Positions 1 through 7,836 of a stretch of DNA of 64,000 nt are shown here, one piece after another (within the stretch, counting starts at the first letter, position 1; the number at the start of each line of letters is the position of its first letter). The DNA comes from JAPPHA01 sp963664045 (GTDB taxonomy: Bacteria; Pseudomonadota; Alphaproteobacteria; Rhodobacterales; Rhodobacteraceae). Under the pieces are notes generated by a model. The model made no database searches and was not told the DNA's origin. It worked only from the letters and a program-made list of their open reading frames with translations. Position numbers and translations under genes: made by a program. Location of the stretch: positions 248,001 to 312,000 of the forward strand of contig CAXXGT010000013.1 in assembly GCA_963664045.2 (NCBI GenBank). The letters run 5' to 3'.

Positions 1-463
1 TTGCAAATCCATTGGAGGCTCGGGCGGAATTCAGGGCCGCAAACGGCCTTCGGACCGGATCCTGTCCCCTGGATTCGAGATTGCCGTAAATCGATTTCGC
101 CCAGGAAATGTCGAGCGCCATGGCGTCCGCGATCGTGACGATGTCGACGTGTTTCAATGCCTCCCGATCCGAGAGGTCCGGCCTGAAGACACCGTCAATG
201 AAGACGAGGTTCAGGCGGTCCGTCTCGTGAAACGCCGGCTGGACCGAGTCCATAAGAATGGAAACCCGTTCGCAGTCCGTCCTGGAAAAACCGTTCGGGC
301 CGGCAAAACGCCAGTATTCGTCCTTTCGGGCGGGCAGTCCGATACTCCGGAACCGGGCCTCTGCGGCCGCTTGCACTTTCCCCCCCCAACCCGTGCTCCC
401 GGGAGTGCCGTAGCTCTGGAGGAATCCTTCGACCGTGTCCGTTTCTTGTTGTCCGGTCAACAT
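1..463 (-). CDS. sufD: SufD, Fe-S cluster assembly scaffold subunit (N-terminal part, cut by window edge)
   Basis: About 154 residues can be read on the minus strand before the window ends. The ATG sits immediately after the sufC TAA with no gap, so the two are probably translated together. SufD pairs with SufB and SufC in the SufBC2D complex that builds Fe-S clusters in the cytoplasm. The fragment carries the SufD-like stretches DEYWRF (about residues 48-53) and PFAALN near residue 143, followed by an NGF sequence, which are typical of the N-terminal half of the family. The C-terminal beta-helix core lies outside the window. Identification rests on these motifs plus position directly downstream of sufB and sufC. 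Confidence 0.88.
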   Translation of the reverse strand, partial: MLTGQQETDTVEGFLQSYGTPGSTGWGGKVQAAAEARFRSIGLPARKDEYWRFAGPNGFSRTDCERVSILMDSVQPAFHETDRLNLVFIDGVFRPDLSDREALKHVDIVTIADAMALDISWAKSIYGNLESRGQDPVRRPFAALNSARASNGFA

Positions 464-1219
464 TTAGGCGACTTTCTTCAACAGGTCGGAGTATCCGTTT
501 TCCTCCACCTTGATTGCCAGTTCTGGACCTCCGGATTCTATGATGCGGCCATCCGCCATGATGTGGACAACATCGGGTTCGACGAAATTGAGCAAACGCT
601 GATAATGCGTGATCACCAAAATCGACCTGTCTGCTGTCCTCAACCTGTTGACACCCGCCGCGACGAGCTTCATGGCGTCAATGTCCAACCCCGAATCGGT
701 CTCGTCGAGGATGCAGACCTTGGGTTGCAGCAGGGTCATCTGCAATATTTCATTACGTTTTTTCTCGCCGCCGGAGAATCCGGTATTCAATGGGCGTTTC
801 AACATTTCCTGGTCGATTCCGAGATCATTCGCATGGGCTCGGACCCGTTTCAGAAATGCTCCCGCGGGAATTTCGGGTTCGCCTCGGGCCTTTGACAGCG
901 AGTTCGCCGCCGTTCGAAGGAAAGTCATGTTGGTCACGCCCGGTATTTCGACCGGATACTGAAACGCGAGAAAAAGCCCCATGACGGCACGCTCGAACGG
1001 GTCGAGTTCGAGTACATCCTCGCCGTCTAACGTGACCGAACCGCGAGTAACCTCATATCCTTCGCGGCCGGCCAGGACATACGACAATGTCGATTTTCCT
1101 GACCCGTTGGGTCCCATGATTGCGTGCACCGTACCGGGCGGTAGGCTCAGATCAACGCCTTTGAGAATCGGCTTGCGCTCATCTTCGAGCGCAACATGGA
1201 GACCAGATATTTCGAGCAT
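464..1219 (-). CDS. sufC: SufC, ATPase of the SUF Fe-S assembly complex
   Basis: A 251-residue soluble ABC-type ATPase. It powers the SufBC2D scaffold and does not act in membrane transport. Walker A is GPNGSGKS (residues 36-43), the signature is FSGGEKKR (148-155), and Walker B with the catalytic Glu reads CILDETDSGLD (169-179). The ETDSGLD variant is characteristic of SufC. The start chosen is the ATG at 1219, which gives the usual family length. The same frame is open further upstream, but that part overlaps the preceding small membrane gene and is not SufC-like. It lies between a small membrane-protein gene and sufD in the operon. Confidence 0.97.
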   Translation of the reverse strand: MLEISGLHVALEDERKPILKGVDLSLPPGTVHAIMGPNGSGKSTLSYVLAGREGYEVTRGSVTLDGEDVLELDPFERAVMGLFLAFQYPVEIPGVTNMTFLRTAANSLSKARGEPEIPAGAFLKRVRAHANDLGIDQEMLKRPLNTGFSGGEKKRNEILQMTLLQPKVCILDETDSGLDIDAMKLVAAGVNRLRTADRSILVITHYQRLLNFVEPDVVHIMADGRIIESGGPELAIKVEENGYSDLLKKVA

Positions 1220-1220
1220 G

Positions 1221-1469
1221 TCAGACCTGCTTGTTGTTTTTTCCAGTGGCAGATGAACCCTGCCTTCGTTCACGACCCAAACCGAACCGGGAACCCGACT
1301 TGGCGTATTTCTGTACCAGCCAATAGAGGATTCCGGCAAAGACGCCCATGAGAACCGAAAAACCAATGTTCGGCAACAAGGAACCACCCATGCCGGTCGA
1401 CCAGCCTATGAAGAAAATGACCCCGGCGGTTACGGCTCCATAGATGAAGGGTTGCCGAACCCTGTTCAT
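1221..1469 (-). CDS. Small two-helix membrane protein inside the suf operon
   Basis: An 82-residue protein of unknown function. Two hydrophobic segments are visible, about residues 9-24 (around YGAVTAGVIFFIGW) and 31-51 (around LPNIGFSVLMGVFAGILYWLV). A basic, Gly/Ser-rich, likely cytoplasmic tail follows (RFGLGRERRQG and a Lys/Asn-rich end). Its ATG overlaps the sufB TGA (ATGA), and its stop lies one base before the sufC start, so it is fully embedded and probably translationally coupled. None of the six classical SUF proteins is membrane-embedded. I do not recognise a family and cannot assign a role. Anchoring the assembly machinery near the membrane is only a guess. Confidence 0.75.
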   Translation of the reverse strand: MNRVRQPFIYGAVTAGVIFFIGWSTGMGGSLLPNIGFSVLMGVFAGILYWLVQKYAKSGSRFGLGRERRQGSSATGKNNKQV

Positions 1470-2992
1470 CCTACAGAGCCTTCCAGGCTGATTGCGACCA
1501 GTTGCTGCGCCTCCATGGCGAATTCCATCGGCAAGGCCTGCAGAACGTCCCTGCAGAAACCGTTGACGACAAGGGCGACCGCCTCTTCCTCGTTCATGCC
1601 GCGTTGCTGGCAATAGAACAGCTGGTCTTCATCGACCCTTGAAGTCGTTGCTTCATGTTCGACGCGCGACGAGTTGTTCTTGACCTCGATATACGGCACC
1701 GTATGGGCACCACAGTTCCCCCCGATCAGCAAGGAGTCGCACTGTGTGTGGTTACGGCCGCTTCGTGCTCTCGGGTGCATCGAAACGAGACCCCTGTATG
1801 TATTTTGGGCGCGGCCGGCGGAAATTCCCTTTGATACAATTCGCGAACGGGTGTTCCTGCCAAGGTGAACCATTTTCGTTCCGGTATCCGCCTGCTGGAA
1901 ATTGTTCGCGATCGCAATCGAATAGAATTCGCCCTGGCTTTCGGCACCGCGAAGAATGCAGCTCGGATACTTCCAGGTTATCGCAGAACCGGTCTCGACT
2001 TGCGTCCACATGACCTTGGAGCGGTCGCCGCGGCAGTCGGCTCTTTTGGTCACGAAATTGTAGATGCCGCCCTTGCCGTTCTCGTCACCCGGGAACCAGT
2101 TCTGAACGGTTGAATACTTGATCTCTGCATCTTCCTCGGCCACGAGTTCGACAACCGCCGCGTGCAGTTGGTTGGTATCGCGCTGCGGTGCGGTGCACCC
2201 TTCAAGATACGAAACATAGGATCCGCGGTCGGCAATGATGAGTGTTCGTTCGAATTGTCCCGTGTTTTCTGCGTTGATCCGGAAATAGGTGCTGAGTTCC
2301 ATCGGGCATCGGACGCCGGGGGGCACATACACGAACGATCCGTCGGAAAACACCGCCGAATTCAATGTCGCGTAGAAATTGTCCGAAGGAGGAACGACCG
2401 TACCGAGATATTTCCGGACGAGTTCGGGATGTTCCCGGAGTGCTTCCGACATGGAACAGAAGATCACCCCGGCTTTCATGAGTTCCGCCTGAAACGTTGT
2501 CCCGACGGAAACGGAGTCGAATACGGCATCCACCGCGACCTTGCGTCCGTCAGCCGGTATATCGCCTGCGCCCTTCACGCCTGCCAGGATCATCTGCTCC
2601 TGAAGGGGTATGCCAAGCTTCCTGTAGGTTTCGAGAAGCTTTGGGTCAACGTCGTCGATCGACGTGGGTCGGGACTCCGACATCGATTTCGGCAGGGCAA
2701 AATAGTACTGGTCCTGGAAATCGATCTCGGGATAGTTGACCATCGCCCATTTCGGTTCCGACATCCTGACCCACCGCCGGTGTGCGGAAAGCCGCCATTT
2801 GGTCATCCATTCCGGTTCCTGGTTTCGATCGGAAATATGGCGGATGATGTCTTCGTTCAGGCCTTTCGGCGCATACTCGGTTTCGATGTCGGTCTCGAAT
2901 CCGTATCGGTAGGTACCGACCGATCGCACCGCTTCGACGGTCTCATGATCGACACCTTCCCGGACGTTGAATTCACCTTCGTCTATGGCCAC
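1466..2992 (-). CDS. sufB: SufB, Fe-S cluster scaffold core
   Basis: SufB is the core scaffold of SufBC2D, where sulfur from the desulfurase and iron are assembled into clusters. The product is about 508 residues, a normal length. Family signatures include the DGSFVYVPPGVRCPMELS segment, the later RNTRSRIVSKGISAG segment, and a C-terminal region with NSSRVEHEATTSR. The frame opens with a TTG at 3010, but the GTG at 2992 has a GGAG ribosome site six bases upstream and is preferred. Only a short gap separates it from the desulfurase gene, and its stop overlaps the ATG of the next small gene. Confidence 0.96.
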   Translation of the reverse strand: MAIDEGEFNVREGVDHETVEAVRSVGTYRYGFETDIETEYAPKGLNEDIIRHISDRNQEPEWMTKWRLSAHRRWVRMSEPKWAMVNYPEIDFQDQYYFALPKSMSESRPTSIDDVDPKLLETYRKLGIPLQEQMILAGVKGAGDIPADGRKVAVDAVFDSVSVGTTFQAELMKAGVIFCSMSEALREHPELVRKYLGTVVPPSDNFYATLNSAVFSDGSFVYVPPGVRCPMELSTYFRINAENTGQFERTLIIADRGSYVSYLEGCTAPQRDTNQLHAAVVELVAEEDAEIKYSTVQNWFPGDENGKGGIYNFVTKRADCRGDRSKVMWTQVETGSAITWKYPSCILRGAESQGEFYSIAIANNFQQADTGTKMVHLGRNTRSRIVSKGISAGRAQNTYRGLVSMHPRARSGRNHTQCDSLLIGGNCGAHTVPYIEVKNNSSRVEHEATTSRVDEDQLFYCQQRGMNEEEAVALVVNGFCRDVLQALPMEFAMEAQQLVAISLEGSVG

Positions 2993-3022
2993 TTTGATCT
3001 CCGTGTTCAAATGCCGGGGCGA

Positions 3023-4078
3023 TTACGCAGCGCGTGCCCTGCTGACCGCGCGGTGGCTGGATGCACTCCAGGCCTCGGCAAATTTCATCAAGTCTGTTTC
3101 CCGGGTCGAAGGACCAATGGAAACGCGAATCGCGCTTCGAACCGTTTGCGTGTCAAACCCCATCGCCTTTAGGGCCGGACTTCCGTCGCGGGAAACCTTT
3201 CCGGAACTGCAGGCCGATCCGGCAGATACCGAAAACCCTTGCAGGTCCATCTGGATCACCTGCGTTTCGCTATCCCATCCCGGAAGTGCGAAACAGCTCG
3301 TATTCGGCAATCTTGGCGCTCCACGCCCAATGAAGACGGCGCCCGGCACCAATTCGTCAATGTACTTCTCGAGTGAATCGCGAAGACTGGCCACGCGAAT
3401 CCAGACCCCGATCTCGAGGTCGCGCGAGGCGGCCTCCGCCGCCGCACCAAACCCTGCGATTCCGGACAGGTTTTCTGTACCTGCCCGCAATCCCGACTCC
3501 TGGCCGCCACCGAGAATTTGTGGTGGTACGTCCCTGCCCTCGCGAACCACAAGTGCGCCGACGCCTGCCGGGCCGCCGATCTTGTGAGCCGAGATGATAG
3601 CCATTTCCGTTCCTGATGATCGGAAGTTGCATGCCGTCTTTCCGAAGGCCTGGGCAAAATCGGCCACCGCCAGTCCTTGCGGCAGTTGCTGCAGAATTCC
3701 GGTTTCGCTGTTCGCTGCCTGCGCGGAGGCGTTGCCGGGATCCGGAACGACGATCCGGCCATCTGCGGCCGTCTCGAGGACGGGCTCAGCCCAGGCAAGA
3801 ACGCACTCATGTTCGACCCGGGCGACGCAAAGGTTTCGACCCGCCATCGCCAATGCGGCAGCCTCCGTGGCTCCGGATGTAAAGATGACCTCCGCGGGAT
3901 GCGCTCCGAACGCCGCTGCTATCTGGGTTCTTGCACGTTCGACGATCGAACGCGCCGTTCGCCCCTCGAAATGCACCGACGACGGATTGCCGACAGTCCC
4001 GATCGCGCCAAGCATCGCGTCCCGGGCTTCCGGTCGCAGCGGCGCAGTCGCATTCCAGTCAAGATAGATTCGGTTCAC
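3023..4078 (-). CDS. Class I cysteine desulfurase (NifS/IscS type) of the suf operon
   Basis: A PLP enzyme of 351 residues that converts cysteine to alanine and passes the sulfur on as a persulfide for Fe-S assembly. The PLP lysine is in SAHKIGG (K166). The substrate-binding H90 region and the QAFGK stretch are present, and the catalytic cysteine is in SAGSACSSGK (C290). This extended-loop arrangement is that of class I (NifS/IscS), not SufS. The start is a GTG at 4078 that overlaps the stop of the regulator gene (GTGA), implying coupling. An Rrf2 gene, an IscS-like desulfurase and then sufBCD is an arrangement known from alphaproteobacteria. The symbol is left open because iscS, nifS and sufS are all used for it. 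Confidence 0.94.
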   Translation of the reverse strand: MNRIYLDWNATAPLRPEARDAMLGAIGTVGNPSSVHFEGRTARSIVERARTQIAAAFGAHPAEVIFTSGATEAAALAMAGRNLCVARVEHECVLAWAEPVLETAADGRIVVPDPGNASAQAANSETGILQQLPQGLAVADFAQAFGKTACNFRSSGTEMAIISAHKIGGPAGVGALVVREGRDVPPQILGGGQESGLRAGTENLSGIAGFGAAAEAASRDLEIGVWIRVASLRDSLEKYIDELVPGAVFIGRGAPRLPNTSCFALPGWDSETQVIQMDLQGFSVSAGSACSSGKVSRDGSPALKAMGFDTQTVRSAIRVSIGPSTRETDLMKFAEAWSASSHRAVSRARAA

Positions 4079-4536
4079 TTTTCGTCGGCCATCTGAAGAA
4101 TGTTGGGAACGGCGGGACACGGTGCGAGATGATTTGACGATATGTCGCTCAACCGCGTCTGATGCATGTATACATAGACCATCGCCGAAAGGCTTTCCCA
4201 GAACCTGTTGCTCAATGACTGAGCCCTGGTTCCGGATACTGCCCCGGACTGACCGGCACTTGTCGACAGCGCGTCCATCGTTTCATCGACGGCCGAAAGG
4301 ATTTCGGAGACCCGAATTGAATCACACGACCGCGCGAGTTGGTAACCTCCTCCCGGTCCCCGAACCGCGTGAACCAGGCCGGCCCGGCGCAACTTTACGA
4401 ACAGTTGTTCAAGGTAGGGCAATGAAATTTTCTGCCGCTGGGCGATTTCAGCCAATGGGACTGCCGTCGCCGGACTGGCCCCGGCAAGATCGACGAGAGC
4501 TACCATCGCGTACCGGCCTTTTGTGCTCAGTTTCAT
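4075..4536 (-). CDS. IscR-like Rrf2-family transcription regulator
   Basis: A 153-residue winged-helix regulator that begins MKLSTKGRYAM, as IscR does. The helix-turn-helix spans about residues 27-50 and the wing includes GPGGGY (60-65). It is the first gene of the suf operon and presumably autoregulates it. The three closely spaced cysteines that hold the [2Fe-2S] cluster in E. coli IscR are missing: residues 88-112 are Ser/Gly/Ala-rich with no Cys. Only C71 and C140 remain. Cysteine-poor IscR proteins with unusual cluster ligation have been described in Rhodobacter, so this is probably a lineage variant rather than a broken gene. Confidence 0.92.
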   Translation of the reverse strand: MKLSTKGRYAMVALVDLAGASPATAVPLAEIAQRQKISLPYLEQLFVKLRRAGLVHAVRGPGGGYQLARSCDSIRVSEILSAVDETMDALSTSAGQSGAVSGTRAQSLSNRFWESLSAMVYVYMHQTRLSDISSNHLAPCPAVPNILQMADEK

Positions 4537-4624
4537 TACCTGGTTTCCTGGGTTCGCCCCGGTTGACGCCCGCGACCGAAAGCACTAACAGACATGTTTC
4601 CGGGGGAGGAGACTTCTTTAAGAT

Positions 4625-4641
4625 TTTAGAATCATTCTAAT
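4625..4641. promoter_or_regulatory. Irr box / iron control element upstream of the suf operon
   Basis: The sequence TTTAGAATCATTCTAAT contains the perfect inverted repeat TTAGAAT-C-ATTCTAA (4626-4640). It matches the published alphaproteobacterial Irr/ICE consensus TTTAGAA-N3-TTCTAAA except at the last base. Irr binds such sites when iron or haem is low, and suf operons are known members of Irr regulons. The site lies about 90 bp upstream of the iscR-like start and 66 bp upstream of the divergent hydrolase start, so it could affect both. Confidence 0.8.
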
Positions 4642-4662
4642 TTGTTCCCTTGCAACCGTCAA
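4634..4662 (-). promoter_or_regulatory. Candidate sigma-70 promoter of the suf operon
   Basis: On the minus strand TTGACG (4662-4657) is followed by a 17-base spacer and TAGAAT (4639-4634), close to the sigma-70 consensus. The -10 hexamer lies within the right half of the Irr box, so Irr binding should block polymerase. The predicted transcript would start near 4627 and have a leader of about 90 nt. Confidence 0.6.
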
Positions 4663-4706
4663 CCTGTCCTGAACCGGAGGATGGCTGGCACAATCCGGAG
4701 ATGTCG

Positions 4707-5360
4707 ATGCCGGAAGTGATCTTTCAGGGTCCCGACGGGCGCCTTGAGGGGCGCTATCACCCTCAAAAAGAGAAAGACAGCCCGCTCGGAATAATTCTGC
4801 ACCCGCACCCGAAATTCGGCGGCACGATGAATAATCGTGTTGTCTATAACCTCCATTACGCCTTTTTCAGAATGGGGTTCACCGTTCTTCGTTTCAACTT
4901 TAGGGGAGTCGGGCGTTCCCAGGGGACCTATGACGAAGGTGTCGGTGAGTTATCGGATGCGGCGGCGGCGCTGGATTACCTGCAGGCACTCAATCCGAAC
5001 GCGAAACACTGCTGGGTTGCCGGATTTTCCTTCGGGGCGTGGATCGGGATGCAACTGCTCATGCGGCGTCCGGAGATTTCCGGATTCATTTCGGTCTCAC
5101 CTCCGGCCAACATGTATGACTTTACCTTTCTTGCGCCCTGCCCGGCATCCGGCCTGATTATCAACGGTTCCTCTGACAAGGTGGCTCCACCGGAGAGCAT
5201 CGAGGACCTTGTGCGTCGTCTCCGTGAACAGAAGGGCATCACGATTTCGCACGAGGTCATTGCATCCGCAGGGCATTTTTTCGAAGAACCGAATATGGAT
5301 ACGCTGATCACATGTGTTGACGAGTACGTTCGCAGGCGGCTGACCGAAAACACGCGTTAG
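4707..5360 (+). CDS. Alpha/beta hydrolase (dienelactone-hydrolase-like)
   Basis: A 217-residue cytoplasmic hydrolase of unknown substrate. The fold is clear: an oxyanion-side LHPHPKFGGTM segment near the N-terminus, NFRGVGRSQG, the nucleophile elbow GFSFGAW (Ser in G-F-S-F-G), an acidic residue in NGSSDKVAPP, and the catalytic His in SAGHFF near the end. The LHPHP...GG-N pattern is that of a widespread, uncharacterised bacterial hydrolase subfamily. The ATG at 4707 is chosen because CCGGAG sits six bases upstream. Upstream in-frame ATGs at 4650 and 4701 are less well placed. It is divergent from the suf operon. Confidence 0.88.
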   Translation: MPEVIFQGPDGRLEGRYHPQKEKDSPLGIILHPHPKFGGTMNNRVVYNLHYAFFRMGFTVLRFNFRGVGRSQGTYDEGVGELSDAAAALDYLQALNPNAKHCWVAGFSFGAWIGMQLLMRRPEISGFISVSPPANMYDFTFLAPCPASGLIINGSSDKVAPPESIEDLVRRLREQKGITISHEVIASAGHFFEEPNMDTLITCVDEYVRRRLTENTR

Positions 5361-5475
5361 TGCCAGCCGAACCGGCCGAGTCCGGAAAGCCGGAAAAGTT
5401 ATGAACTTGAATCTCCTGATTTCGACCGAATGTTGCTTTTGCCGATGTTCCGGTTCGCTTTTCGTACGATCTTGA

Positions 5476-5742
5476 TATGCGTGCGCTGGGTTCGTTCAAT
5501 GCCGCTTTGCCAATCTCACGGCCGAGGCAGCAGAACTTACCTTAGTGCTGGCCCGGGTTGACCGGGTTCTCGATCCCGAGTGGCTGCGGGAGGAAATGGC
5601 GGACTGCTATCGCGCGGACTAAGGACCGACCGGGCAATGCCCCGGGGTCGCGGTACACCAGCTTTTTTCAGCTCGCCGCCCGAGATCGCGCACGCGACGG
5701 CCGGTCGATGCGTGAGGCGCAGGCCAACATCGAGCCGTGACT
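5476..5742 (+). pseudogene. Decayed N-terminal fragment of an IS1182-like transposase
   Basis: The frame at 5476-5622 translates to a recognisable transposase N-terminus: LTLVLARVDRVLDPEW followed by LREEMADCYRAD, then a stop where the family continues with a GRPGN-type motif. After a frame change, GNAP (about 5636) and MREAQANIEP (5709-5738) resemble the next conserved blocks, though with much sequence missing between them. No intact catalytic domain or terminal repeats are visible. The rest of the gap between the hydrolase and the next gene (5361-5857) holds nothing else I can recognise. Confidence 0.5.
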
Positions 5743-5857
5743 CGTCCCGGGCGACTTACGTCTGCTTCCGGTTTTCCAAAGCGGAGGTGACCGCCTGCCG
5801 GCAATCATCCAACACCGCGATCATCGTCGGTGGCCGACCACGGACTGAATTCCTGTT

Positions 5858-6034
5858 TCACCGAATTTCGTAAATCTCACCGTCAGGCAAGCGTATGATC
5901 TCAAGTTCCCAGGACGAGTATGCTTCTCCCAGTTCTTTCGCGATTTCCGGTTTCACGTTTCGGCTGTGATCCGTACTCACCGCGTATTCCGACCCTGCGT
6001 GCCGGAAATGATGGGACGACTCTTCTCCCCCACA
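5858..6034 (-). other. Same-frame continuation of the lipoprotein beyond the TGA
   Basis: Directly after the TGA the same frame reads CGGEESSHHF, then SEYAVSTDHSRNVKPEIA and WELEIIRLPDGEIYEI, ending at a TGA (5860-5858). Composition and codon use look coding, and no frame change is needed to join the two parts. The full product would be about 206 residues. A single nonsense mutation or a base-call error explains this most simply. Confidence 0.45.
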
Positions 6035-6478
6035 TCACCCCGAACCGTGCGCAAGGAAAAAGCCACCTGAGTCAGGCGCAAGCGCTGCCGCGAGCAAAGC
6101 GTCCGACGAAACGACTGTAGACAACCTGGGGTCCCCCGTTTCTATGCATTTCGGGAGATCGTGTTCAGTCAGGCTCAAGTGACCTGGGGAATACCCTGAG
6201 ACTCCGTCTATCGTCTGAAGCAGCGGGCCACGGTACAAGAATTCGGGTTCTTCGCCGAGGACTCCATAGAAGTACAACTGATCAGAGGAGTAGGTGCTCC
6301 TGCAGATCGAGACCGTCTTACCGTTCTCCAGCCCGAATCCGACAGTCATCTTTTCGGACGCACACCAGCCGATCGTCTCATGGGCCTGATCCGTTGTCGC
6401 CGGTTTTTCCGGCGACTGGGCGTCCAACTGGGTGCAGGAGGAGAGCAGGAACAGCATGGGCATGAGTATTGCATGCAC
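6035..6478 (-). CDS. Putative lipoprotein, frame ended by an in-frame TGA
   Basis: Unknown function. From a GTG at 6478 (or the ATG at 6463) the product has a short hydrophobic leader ending in a lipobox-like LLSSC, so a lipid-anchored periplasmic protein of about 147 residues is predicted. The body includes four further Cys-containing or aromatic stretches but no family I know. No good ribosome site is visible. The frame stops at a TGA (6037-6035) but continues open in the same frame for a further 58 codons with convincing protein-like sequence (see the next entry). The gene is therefore either recently disrupted or read through. Confidence 0.5.
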   Translation of the reverse strand: MHAILMPMLFLLSSCTQLDAQSPEKPATTDQAHETIGWCASEKMTVGFGLENGKTVSICRSTYSSDQLYFYGVLGEEPEFLYRGPLLQTIDGVSGYSPGHLSLTEHDLPKCIETGDPRLSTVVSSDALLAAALAPDSGGFFLAHGSG

Positions 6479-6626
6479 AACGGTGGGTTGTGGAGGAGTT
6501 CATCGGGTCTTTCTCACCTTTTGAGTATAGACCGGCCGAGTCCCGTGATCTCGATTCGCGCACAGGACATGACCAAAACAATTGCCCCCGACTTGGTTTC
6601 CGATCGGAATACCCTGGCCTCCTTCG

Positions 6627-7763
6627 TCAAGGGGTGCATGTTGTTTCGGCACTCGTCGCCGATCTCGGTTCATCTATTCTGCCGCCTTTAGTCGGACCCG
6701 AACAACCGGTTGTGGACGGTACCGACAAGGCGAGGCCGCGAACCGAACGAACTGCCAGAAAGGCAAACGCCTGTGCCTCCAGCATATCGGAATTGAGCCC
6801 GACATCCTCGACCGGCGAGACCGGTGCCGAGAGACGTGTTCTCAATTCAGACATCAATGTCCGGTTCTTGCTCCCGCCACCCGCTGCCAGAAAGCGACTC
6901 GGGATTGCAGGAAGAAATTGCTCGGAATGAGCGATGGCCGCAGCCGATAGCGCGGTCAGTGTCGCTGCAGCATCTGAATCGGGCAAGGACTCGACACGAT
7001 TGAGCACATCAATAAATTCGTTCCGGTCCAAGGACTTAGGGGGGGTACGATCAAAATAAGGCCGGGAGAGAACGTCATCGACGATGGCGCGATCGCTTTT
7101 GCCCGTCGCCGCGAGCTCTCCGCCCTTGTCGAATCCCTGATTTCGACGGCGCGCCATCAGGTCATCGATCAGTGCGTTCGCCGGGCCGGTATCGAACGCA
7201 ATGAGTGCGCCCGGTGCCTCCGGTTCCGGGGCAAGCGGGTCTACAAAGGTCAGATTTGCCACTCCGCCAAGGTTCAGGAATACGACCGGGTGGGTTTCGC
7301 CAAGCCATTTCGCACAAGCAAAATGGAAAACAGGGGCGAGCGGGGCCCCTTCCCCACCATGAGCCATGTCCCTGGTTCTGAAATCCCAGACAACCACTTG
7401 TCCAGACTCGTCCGCGAGCCGTTTCCCGTTTCCGATCTGGTGCGTTCTTTTCAGTTCAGGGGCATGCGCTACGGTTTGGCCATGGAAACCGGTGATTTCC
7501 GCCCCATGGAAGGACGAAATGACTTCGAGATGCGCCCGGCGCACTGTTTCCTCCGCCTTGTGGAGGACGTCCGGTTTTTCGTCCTGCCAGAGCCCTTGGG
7601 CAGCGGTGATCGCCTCGATTTCGTCGGTCGAATATGGACGATATGAACATTTGCCGAATGCGCAGATCCGCTCGCCATCCGTAAGCAACATGGCCGCGTC
7701 CACTCCGTCCATGGATGTCCCCGACATGCAGCCGAGCGACCAGATCGCTTCAAAACCATCCAT
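6627..7763 (-). CDS. anmK: Anhydro-N-acetylmuramic acid kinase AnmK
   Basis: It phosphorylates and hydrolyses 1,6-anhydro-MurNAc from turned-over peptidoglycan to MurNAc-6-phosphate, in the cytoplasm. The 378-residue length is typical. The N-terminal phosphate-binding motif is GCMSGTSMDGVD (11-22), GFHGQTVAH follows near residue 91, then NLGGVANLT, and the conserved AFDTGPANALIDD segment carries a family Asp. The C-terminal PSTTGCSGPTKGGR resembles the usual end. It is convergent with the short lipoprotein gene's neighbourhood and divergent from tyrS, the same anmK/tyrS pairing seen in many alphaproteobacteria. Confidence 0.95.
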   Translation of the reverse strand: MDGFEAIWSLGCMSGTSMDGVDAAMLLTDGERICAFGKCSYRPYSTDEIEAITAAQGLWQDEKPDVLHKAEETVRRAHLEVISSFHGAEITGFHGQTVAHAPELKRTHQIGNGKRLADESGQVVVWDFRTRDMAHGGEGAPLAPVFHFACAKWLGETHPVVFLNLGGVANLTFVDPLAPEPEAPGALIAFDTGPANALIDDLMARRRNQGFDKGGELAATGKSDRAIVDDVLSRPYFDRTPPKSLDRNEFIDVLNRVESLPDSDAAATLTALSAAAIAHSEQFLPAIPSRFLAAGGGSKNRTLMSELRTRLSAPVSPVEDVGLNSDMLEAQAFAFLAVRSVRGLALSVPSTTGCSGPTKGGRIDEPRSATSAETTCTP

Positions 7764-7836
7764 GTTGGTCGGCCTTTCGTCACAAGTTGGCTTGTTCTAT
7801 AGGACCAACTGCTTCAACAAGGGATATGAACCGGTA

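Noticed and set aside
149..895. 248-codon plus-strand open frame over sufC and sufD
   Set aside because: It is antisense to clearly identified genes and its translation has no family motifs.
2162..3172. Long plus-strand frame over sufB
   Set aside because: Antisense shadow of sufB, with no start context and no domains.
7366..7836. In-frame N-terminal extension of tyrS
   Set aside because: It overlaps anmK on the other strand and is not TyrRS-like. The ATG at 7837 gives the family length.
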